DNA of 64,000 nt from Macrostomum hystrix (lineage: Eukaryota; Platyhelminthes; Macrostomidae): NCBI GenBank assembly GCA_950097015.1, contig CATNEN010000025.1, positions 6,996,001 through 7,060,000 of the forward strand. Reading direction: 5' to 3'. Shown here piece after piece: positions 56,326-64,000 of this stretch (position 1 is the stretch's first letter; every line of letters begins with the position of its first letter). A model generated the notes under the pieces. That model was not told the DNA's origin. It did no database searches and was given only the letters and a program-made list of their open reading frames with translations. The position numbers and the translations under genes were made by a program.

Positions 56326-57334
56326 TTAGAATGTGGGATCAGAATTTTAGATTTCGAGAGATTAGAAGTGGGGATTTGTAAGGATTCAAATCGTTGGGAT
56401 TTTGGGATTCAAGTTGGGATTTTGGAGGATAACAAGTTGAGTTGGGAAGTTGAGGTTTAGGAAGATCAGAAGTTGGGATTTAAGAGAATCAGAAGTCAGG
56501 CTAAGAAAGAATCAGAAGCTGGGATTTGGGAGAATCACATTCTGGGATTTGGAAGCATATCATTGGGATTGGGATAAGGATATAAGTTGGGATAAGGGAG
56601 GATAATACGTCGCTTTATTATTAAATCAGAAATAAGTTCAGTTCGGAAAGAAGCCCCAATACTAGCTCAAACTCGAAGTATCGCTCAATGTACATTGTAC
56701 ATTACACCAAGCCCTAAATCACATAAAATTGAAAAGTAAAGGAAAAACGGGATGAAAAACTGTAATATATTTTGTATTTATCGCTTTTTTTGCTGTATCA
56801 GCAAACAAAAACAACAACAGGCACAATATTTTATGGTAACTTGTCAAACAATAGATAAGCGAATTTACTTTAAAGTTCCACAAAATTATTTAAGAAGCAA
56901 GACTTTTTTGTTTCACTTGTGTCAAGGACAAGAAAACGCATTGCATGTCTACTAACAAACTTATCAGTAGTATAATGGGCAATACGAATATAAACAAAAA
57001 TTGAATTTTTAGTTTTCACCATACTAGAAAACCGGATGATAATTTAGAGACACGAACAGAGGGAGATAAGAATTAGAGCAAAACGAACGCTTATAATGGA
57101 TGTGTTTGCAGTGAGCACAGAAATGCAGAGATCCAGGTTAATTTCTTGCACTTTAGTTTTATGCTGAGTTCTAAGTATGTTAAGTTAAATTGTTGCAGCC
57201 TCAGTAAATAAACTTATGCATCACCATAATAGGCCTGAATCGTATAGACAAATGTTAGTCAAAAAAGGAAAATGAAATTCTGTCTGCAAAAAGCCTATAT
57301 TTTTACTTTTTTTCCCAATACCTGCCTGAGCAGG
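56326..57334. other. No gene located; may contain DDI exon 1
   Basis: The missing DDI start exon should be here or just upstream, but I could not choose one: the expected piece is only a few codons long. Otherwise AT-rich unique sequence. Confidence 0.4.
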
Positions 57335-57775
57335 GGGGGAGGCAGTACATGCATGAGTAGGGGGGCAGTACATGTCTGAGTAGGGGGGGGCTGTACATGT
57401 CTGAGTATGGGGGCAGTAGATGTCTGAGTAGGGAGGCAGTAGATGTCTGAGTAGGGGGGGTCAGTACATGTCTGAGTAGGGGGGCAGTACATGTCTGAGT
57501 AGGGGGGCAGTAGATGTCTGAGTGGGGGGCAGTACATGTCTGAGTAGGGGGGCAGTGCATGTCTGAGTAGGGGGGCAGTACATGTCTGAGTAGGGGGGGC
57601 AGTACATGTCTGAGTAGGAGGGGCAGTACATGTCTGAGTAGGGGGTCAGTGCATGTCTGAGTAGGAGGGGCTGTGCATGACTGAGTAGGGGGTCAGTGCA
57701 TGACTGAGTAGGAGGGTCAGTGCATGTCTGAGTAGGGGGGGCAGTACATGTCTGATAAGGGGGTCAGAGGACTGC
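57335..57775. repeat. 22 to 25-bp G-rich minisatellite
   Basis: About 19 units of GTACATGTCTGAGTAGGGGG plus GCA, with runs of 3 to 8 G giving variable unit length. It ends about 50 bp before the U1A/U2B''-type stop codon. Confidence 0.94.
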
Positions 57776-57826
57776 CTGTCTGAGCAGGGGAATGAAACCG
57801 CTAGCAATGTCCAGTCAGGCGTGGCT

Positions 57827-58579
57827 TTACTTTTTAGCAAACTTGATTTTCATGGCGTGCTCGGGATCAATGCGGAAGCCCTGATAGACATCCATGGCCG
57901 ACTTGGCCTGATCCTCGGTCTCGTATTCAATGAAAGCTACATCGGCCCGACCGTCTATGCACCTGGCCTCCTTAAAGCCGTCAACCTGGGAGAATAGCAT
58001 CTGAAGCATCTCGGCGGTGGTCTCGTCTGGCAGATTGTTCAACAATAGGACATTGTTGGACTCTTCTTCTTCCGGCCCGCCCTCTTCTTCCATCATTTGC
58101 GTGTCGTTGTCTCCAGCGGCCGCAGTCGATGCGGCGGCGGCGGCCGCGGCTGATTCGGCCTCCGTCATCATCCGGATGGTGATCTTCTTCTTGCGCTTCT
58201 CGGTGTCGGCATCTTGGGCGGATGAGGCGGCTGCGGCAGCGGCGGCGGATTTGGCAGCCTTCTTGTCGGCAGTCTTATCCGAATGACCTTTGAGGCGCTT
58301 GACAACGGTGGAATCTCGCTTAGCGAACTGCAGCCGCATCGGCTTATCAAAGAGCAGGAAGCCCTGCAGAGAGCGCATAGCAACAGTGGCGTGGCTGATG
58401 TCTTTGAAGCCGACAAAGGCCTGGCCGCGCATGCTGGGTGTCTTCATGGCCACCAGATCTACGACTTTGCCAAACTGATTGAACAGATAGTACAGACCGG
58501 CTTTTAAATCGGCCTTTTTAACGCGATCGTTCAAATTATTGACGTACAGCGTGTGACAGGGTCGATTGTCTAGCACCAT
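57827..58579 (-). CDS. U1A/U2B''/SNF-type spliceosomal protein (divergent paralog), intronless, 250 aa
   Basis: Two-RRM protein of the SNRPA/SNRPB2 (Drosophila snf) family; it should bind stem-loops of U1 and/or U2 snRNA. RRM1 (about residues 10-87) has RNP2 TLYVNNLNDRVKK and RNP1 MRGQAFVGF, and keeps QFAKRDSTVVKRLKG. The linker is rich in Ala, Lys and Glu with runs of Ala and an acidic block. RRM2 (about 174-250) has NNVLLLNNLPDET and the U1A-like FKEARCIDGRADVAFIEYET, ending in KIKFAKK. Start at 58577-58579, in frame with RRM1. Compared with the gene at 61 kb, RRM1 departs more from animal U1A (for example ADLKAGLYYLFNQFGK where KSLYAIFSQFGQ is usual), suggesting a specialised copy, perhaps the U2B''-like one. 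Confidence 0.93.
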   Translation of the reverse strand: MVLDNRPCHTLYVNNLNDRVKKADLKAGLYYLFNQFGKVVDLVAMKTPSMRGQAFVGFKDISHATVAMRSLQGFLLFDKPMRLQFAKRDSTVVKRLKGHSDKTADKKAAKSAAAAAAASSAQDADTEKRKKKITIRMMTEAESAAAAAAASTAAAGDNDTQMMEEEGGPEEEESNNVLLLNNLPDETTAEMLQMLFSQVDGFKEARCIDGRADVAFIEYETEDQAKSAMDVYQGFRIDPEHAMKIKFAKK

Positions 58580-58924
58580 TGTAATGGCGTCCGGTTAATT
58601 CTTTGAAGCGATGAATAAGGGTGGGTTAAAACGAATGGTAACGAAAGCAAATTGTTTGATTGCATTGAATTAATTGCGGCATCACTTGAACACTTACCTT
58701 CATAATGGTGGGTAATACCTGTATACACACCTAAGTTACTTTCAAATATAGTCTGCTTTCATTTTTCTCCAATAAATTTTGTTAAATCCCAATAAAAAGT
58801 TTGCTTATTTTCTTTGTACGCTGGCGCATAATGGCATCAGTCGGGTGAGGTTTCTGTTCTTTCATTCTCACAGACTAATACACAATTTAATGCGAACAGC
58901 GTATATATATGGAAATCATTTCAA
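58580..58924. other. Upstream flank of the U1A-type paralog
   Basis: Unique AT-rich sequence, probably including the promoter; no clear element. Confidence 0.5.
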
Positions 58925-59905
58925 GTTTTCCTGAGGGATTCCTGAAGGATCAGTAAGGATAGCTGAGGGATTCCTGAAGGACCAGTAAGGGTAGCTGAGG
59001 GATTCCTGAAGGATCAGTAAGGGTAGCTGAGGGATTCCTGAAGGATCAGTAAGAGTAGCTGAGGGATTCCTGAAGGATCAGTAAGGGTAGCTGAGGGATT
59101 CCTGAAGGATCAGTAAGAGTAGCTGAGGGATTCCTGAAGGATCAGTAAGGGTAGCTGAGGGATTCCTGAAGGACCAGTAAGGGTAGCTGAGGGATTCCAG
59201 AAGGATCAGTAAGGGTAGCTGAGGGATTCCTGAAGGACCAGTAAGGGTAGCTGAGGGATTCCTGAAGGATCAGTAAGGGTAGCTGAGGGATTCCTGAAGG
59301 ATCAGTAAGAGTAGCTGAGGGATTCCTGAAAGATCAGTAAGGGTAGCTGAGGGATTCCTGAAGGATCAGTAAGAGTAGCTGAGGGATTCCTGAAGGATCA
59401 GTAAGAGTAGCTGAGGGATTCCTGAAGGATCAGTAAGGGTAGCTGAGGGATTCCTGAAGGATCAGTAAGGGTAGCTGAGGGATTCCTGAAGGATCAGTAA
59501 GGGTAGCTGAGGGATTCCTGAAGGATCAGTAAGAGTAGCTGAGGGATTCCTGAAGGATCAGTAAGGGTAGCTGAGGGATTCCTGAAGGATCAGTAAGGGT
59601 AGCTGAGGGATTCCTGAAGGATCAGTAAGAGTAGCTGAGGGATTCCTGAAGGATCAGTAAGAGTAGCTGAGGGATTCCTGAAGGATCAGTAAGGGTAGCT
59701 GAGGGATTCCTGAAGGATCAGTAAGAGTAGCTGAGGGATTCCTGAAGGATCAGTAAGGGTAGCTGAGGGATTGCTGGGGGATCGAAAAAGTAGGTGAATG
59801 ATTTCTGAGGACCAATAATGGTAGCTAAAGGATTCCTGAGGGATTAATAAAGGGTGGCTGGATGATTCCTGAGGGATCAATTAAGGTAGCTGAGAGATTC
59901 CTGAG
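58925..59905. repeat. 32-bp minisatellite (about 30 copies)
   Basis: Units of GATTCCTGAAGGATCAGTAA plus GGGTAGCTGAGG; GGG and GAG variants alternate, and the right end (59770-59905) is degenerate. Confidence 0.96.
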
Positions 59906-60489
59906 GGATCAATTTGGGTTTAAGTATCAAATTTGAGGAGACAGAGGTTCAGACCTTTAACTGAAGGGTTACAAAAAACTATATTTTGGCAATGATAAAA
60001 ATATGGTTAAAATCTATAGCATACTATATAGCATATGCTCAGGACCAAATGAGATTAACAACAAGAGAGCTCAAGTACCAAGCAGAAAAAACAATGAAGG
60101 AAATGTATTTTCCTGTCATTAGAGACACAACAATAAAATGATTACAAAATTGAAGGGAAATATTTAACATGAATAACATTAAACAAAAGCATATTATTAA
60201 GGGTGAAAATTCAGTGACAGTTAAGCGCATAGGTTCCTGTTACAAATCAAACTATAAGTTTTAATTTTACAAAACGTGTCCTCGTTTGATCTAGAAAATT
60301 ATTGAGCTTAAAACCAATTTACGAAACTTGAGATGAGATAAAACTTTAATTGATAACTATCAGAACAGCGTGGCTAAATATTGTAGGTTATTTCGTAGAA
60401 AATGCTAGCTCTGCACGACTCTTAAATGTATATTTATGCTTTTCAGTTTAGATAGTAATAAAATTATAAGAATTATGCCAATAAATACC
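59906..60489. other. No recognisable gene
   Basis: Unique AT-rich sequence between two arrays. Confidence 0.5.
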
Positions 60490-60965
60490 CTACCCAGACA
60501 GGTAGTCAACTGACACCCCAATTAGACAGGTAGTCAACTGACCCCCTAATAAGACAGGTAGTCAACTGACACTCCATACTCAGACAGGTAGTCAACTGAC
60601 ACTCCATACTCAGACAGGTAGTCAACTGACACTCCATACTCAGACAGGTAGTCAACTGACACTCCATACTCAGACAGGTAGTCAACTGACACTCCATACT
60701 CAGACAGGTAGTCAACTGACACTCCATACTCAGACAGGTAGTCAACTGACACTCCATACTCAGACAGGTAGTCAACTTACCCCCCAATTAGACAGGTAGT
60801 CAACTGACCCCCCTAATTAGACAGGTAGTCAACTGACCCCCCAATTAGACAGGTAGTCAACTGACCCCCCAATTAGACAGGTAGTCAACTGACCCCCCCA
60901 ATTAGACAGGTAGTCAACTGACCCCCCAATTAGACAGGTAGTCAACTGACACAACTACTCAGACA
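60490..60965. repeat. 30-bp/27-bp composite minisatellite
   Basis: About eight perfect 30-bp units with core CAGACAGGTAGTCAACTGAC plus ACTCCATACT in the middle, flanked on both sides by 27-bp units with the same core but CCCCCAATTA spacers. It ends about 40 bp from the next gene's stop. Confidence 0.95.
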
Positions 60966-61003
60966 GTAGTATACAGATTCCCCTTACAATCCAATTAGCC
61001 GAA

Positions 61004-61735
61004 CTATTTCTTAGCAAAGGTGATACGCATTGGGCACTCTGGCTCAATGCAGAATCCATTCAAAGAGTTCTTGGCATGCGAGCTCTCGACCTCGGTGTTG
61101 AATTCGACAAATGCGATATCCGTACGGCCGGGCACCATGCGAACCTCCTTGAAGCCGGCAAACTGGGTGAATAGCACCGTCAGCATTGTCTGATTGGAGC
61201 TAGGCGGCAGGTTAGTGAGGAACAAAATCTGATTGGGCGGCTGTTCGGGTATATTGGCTGGGTTGATTGGCTGTTGAATGCCGCCAGGTTCAGATTTGAT
61301 GGCAGCAGCAGCGGCGGCCAGTCCGCCCTTGGCTGCGGCCAATTTCTTCTTCTTTTTATTGGACAAGCCGGCGTCTTTGCCGGAGCCAGCGCCGGCAGCC
61401 AGACGCTTTGGCCGTTCAACAAAAGTGCCCTTCCGCTTGGCTATGATGTCGGAGTCGGTGCGAGAAAACGCCAGCATCATGGACTTCTCAAAGAATGGAA
61501 AGCCTTGCATAGAGCGGACGGCATTGGCTGCAGATGCCTGATCATTGAACACAACAAATGCTTGGCCCTTCATTTTCATGGTGCGCGATGTGATAATGTC
61601 CAGAATCTGGCCGAACTGGGAGAAGATTGCATAGAGCGATTTCTTTAGCTCGTCTCGTTTCACCTTCTCGTTCAGGTTGCGAATGTAGACTGTATTGTTA
61701 ACTGCTGGGGCCTCCATTTTAGCTGAAGGTGTCAT
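61004..61735 (-). CDS. SNRPA: U1A-type U1 snRNP protein (SNRPA/snf), intronless, 243 aa
   Basis: Two-RRM spliceosomal protein. RRM1 NNTVYIRNLNEKVKRDELKK and SLYAIFSQFGQILDI are nearly identical to animal U1A/snf, with RNP1 MKGQAFVVF and the diagnostic DSDIIAKRKGTFVERPKR after RRM1. One change is visible in RNP2: YIRNL where most have YINNL. The linker has lysine and Ala runs plus a Pro-rich piece. RRM2 reads NQILFLTNLPPSSNQ, then FKEVRMVPGRTDIAFVEF, ending in RITFAKK. The frame opens with MTPSAKMEAP, and Met7 is an alternative start. It and the paralog at 57.8 kb have the same strand, order of domains and lack of introns, consistent with an old local duplication or retroposition. Confidence 0.95.
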   Translation of the reverse strand: MTPSAKMEAPAVNNTVYIRNLNEKVKRDELKKSLYAIFSQFGQILDIITSRTMKMKGQAFVVFNDQASAANAVRSMQGFPFFEKSMMLAFSRTDSDIIAKRKGTFVERPKRLAAGAGSGKDAGLSNKKKKKLAAAKGGLAAAAAAIKSEPGGIQQPINPANIPEQPPNQILFLTNLPPSSNQTMLTVLFTQFAGFKEVRMVPGRTDIAFVEFNTEVESSHAKNSLNGFCIEPECPMRITFAKK

Positions 61736-63630
61736 AGCAATGTCATGTCATGTTAAAACTTAAAAGTCTAAACTTTTTCAAGGTGACCATGCCATTGTTT
61801 TTTTAGAGCTCAGATTCACTTCAATTCTGGCTGACTTTATATTTTAGGTAGCTTTTATGGAAATTATTTTTTAGGGAATACAATTTTGTTACAAAATTAC
61901 TTTGAAAGTTAGGGGGTTTCAATATGAACATTTTTGTGACTAATTTATCCAGCCACAAATAGACAAATACGAGCCGTAAGATTCATCAGCCACAAAGCGT
62001 TTAAAGTAATATAAACTCACATATAATTACCAACTTTCAATATGAATATGAACTTAAATAAATGCACAATTCTGCAAATTGAAATGCCAGCTATCCACCA
62101 TTCATATGAGTACTTCTCATACTTCTATAGAATATATTATAAAAGTTTCCTATTTTTCATATTGAATCCATGCTTTCTGTCACAAAGGTGGCCTTTGCCA
62201 TGAAAACTTCAAGCACACACAAGGGGTGCCTAGTGTACTTGGTGCGTAATTACTGTACACAAGGGGTCCTTGGCACACTTGTCATACAATAATGTTGCAT
62301 ACAAAGAACTGAGATGCACAATCATAGCATACACTGAGGTGCACACTAGTGGAAACCAGCACAAGCATATGAAGCTATACTTGGAAAAAATTGCTGATAT
62401 TTTAGTAACCTTGGCCTAAATCACTAAGTCAGGCCAAATAAACTGGAATTAAAACCCTCACCAAAATAAAAAATAAAATTCTGATTTCATTGTATTTTAA
62501 TTAAATTGGATTATTCATATTGTAAAATCACTTTGTCACTTCTTAGCATTTAACAAGTGACCTTTTGCTCAAGAATTAAAATAAATATAGTTGTAAATGT
62601 GCATATTGACATTGACATTTAAGATTTAAACTAGCACTTAGGTACCATAGTTAAATATGATATAAGCATTTAAATTTACTTTTGAAAGTTGGACATACAA
62701 AAGCTTCCAACTATGAAGTAAGTAATGTGATTTTTTGCTGCAAAGCTGGTACCCTAGAATCTTGGCTCGGTGCATTGCACAACAGCAGCAAATGCAGTTT
62801 TGCAAAAATGTGCTTATTGTCCCATGGTACAAAAGTGGTTTAGTGTTGCAGATATTGCACAAAAAGCATATTAGAAAACAGTTTTTTATAGTCACATGGC
62901 ACTCCAAGTGGTTCTTTGTGTTGTTGCATGCCAACACATTTCTGGTGGTTTTTTTCAATGCACACTGTCACCTTTGTTACAATAGGGCAAAAATAAAATA
63001 AAACAAAAAATTAAAATCAAACAACCTCCTAAATTTAGTTAACATTAAACTAATTTTATGATTGAGCCAAATCAGCTTATTACTGAATTGGTTTTAGGCT
63101 GAAAAAAACAATTTACCCTTCAACTAGATCATGTTCAATACTTCTATTTCAACTTTGGCACAAACTGCTCAGACATGTCTTAACAAGCTTTTAGCTTAAA
63201 AGTACATGAAGCCAAAAATATAGCCCTAAAAGAGTGCTATGCCATATGATACAAATATGCCTTTACCCTCCAGAAACTCTAATCTTAGGCCAAGAATTGT
63301 ATCAAAGATGTGAATTATTTTCGGCTCTGGTAACAATTGTATTGATAAATATAAAGTAGTCCTTTTGTTCACTGATAAATATTTAAATTTCAAGAGCAGC
63401 AAAACCACCAAAGATACAATATCAGTGGCAGTGGACATCATAAAAGTGTAACAACTTGTGAAAGTGCAAAGCAGTGCCACAAAGCACAAAAAATTGATTC
63501 TTTTGCCACAACTGTCACAATTTTACACAGAAAGGACTCATCAAGCCTAGTGATGCAATTGGTTGAGCCTAATGTCTAGCCTGAAGTAATACTGTGGTTG
63601 GATGCCAAAACAATTAATGCCAAAAGCAAT
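61736..63630. other. No recognisable gene
   Basis: AT-rich unique sequence. A short repeated motif ACACAAGGGGT occurs at 62217-62275. No exon, RNA gene or transposon end supported. Confidence 0.5.
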
Positions 63631-63639
63631 ATGCTCTTC

Positions 63640-64000
63640 TACTGCGCACTAGTCCTAAAGATCTGAAAGATTCTGAAAGGCCTGGAGGATATTAGCAACA
63701 ACTTTGCAACAGCAAGAGGCAAGATAATATTTCAAAGATAGGACAATGTTAGATATAAGAAATTCAACTTCCTACAGATTTGTCAAAAAGGTGAGAGAAT
63801 TGACACCTTCCACAACAGGCTATGTGAAGCAGCAAAATAGGCCTATGTGATCTTGCAGTATTAAATGCAGACCACAAGACAAAGCTATCTAATGAAGAAA
63901 GGATTCTGGGAGATCTCATAGCGTTTAACTGCCTGTCAGCCAACCTTCAATGGAAGTTGATCTAGGAGGGATCTGTGCTGAATTTATAAAGAGCTTTAGA
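63640..64000 (+). pseudogene. Decayed gag-like retroelement fragment, runs off right edge
   Basis: Read in two plus-strand frames, the stretch gives an LTR-retroelement gag-like pattern: FLQICQKGERIDTFHNRLCE near 63760-63830, then, after a stop at 63838-63840 and a frame change, ERILGDLIAFNCLSANLQW near 63898-63955, followed by further stops. This resembles the conserved helical region of Ty3/gypsy gag. With at least two stops and one frame shift in 350 bp it is inactive. Family call by pattern only. Confidence 0.55.

Overview
The window is metazoan nuclear DNA. Genes have short spliced exons with GT-AG introns and use the standard code. The products are animal housekeeping proteins (ZDHHC4, ZNF593, SNX3, DDI, U1A/U2B''), a Schlafen-like protein and a seven-cadherin-repeat protocadherin. 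A short interstitial TTAGGG-type telomere tract, tRNA-derived SINE copies and several short DNA transposons fit an invertebrate animal genome. The moderate GC, the extreme load of short tandem repeats and the tightly packed same-strand genes make me think of a flatworm such as a macrostomid, but that is a guess.

Layout. 1-1.26 kb: last visible exons of an unidentified gene, with a 92-bp tandem array in its intron. 1.3-6.7 kb: arrays, a telomere-like tract and a TIR element. 6.9-16.2 kb: a compact minus-strand cluster of ZNF593, ZDHHC4 and a Schlafen-like gene, separated by only about 260 and 338 bp. 16.4-25 kb: weak coding fragments, one TIR element nested in another, a third short TIR element and a large 24-bp array. 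25.7-32.2 kb: a protocadherin with one giant ectodomain exon and three cytoplasmic exons. 32.2-51 kb: no recognisable gene; nine separate minisatellites, including a 3.4-kb 16-bp array, plus one hAT-type end and one SINE. 51.5-61.7 kb: SNX3, a DDI1/2 protease-like gene and two intronless U1A/U2B''-type paralogs. 63.6-64 kb: a decayed gag-like retroelement fragment.

Every gene I could recognise lies on the minus strand. Roughly 24 kb of the 64 kb is minisatellite, with units of 16 to 92 bp. Most long introns are largely filled by an array private to that intron, and several arrays run up to or into a splice site or stop codon. Many long open frames in the window are artefacts of these arrays: units that are a multiple of 3, or that lack stops in all frames, stay open for hundreds of codons.

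The genes do not form an obvious pathway. The two U1A-type proteins belong to the spliceosome, SNX3 and ZDHHC4 act in membrane traffic and lipidation, DDI in proteasome-linked proteolysis, ZNF593 in ribosome biogenesis, and the protocadherin in cell adhesion. The splice models below were built by hand from phase-compatible GT/AG sites and family resemblance; no transcript data were available.
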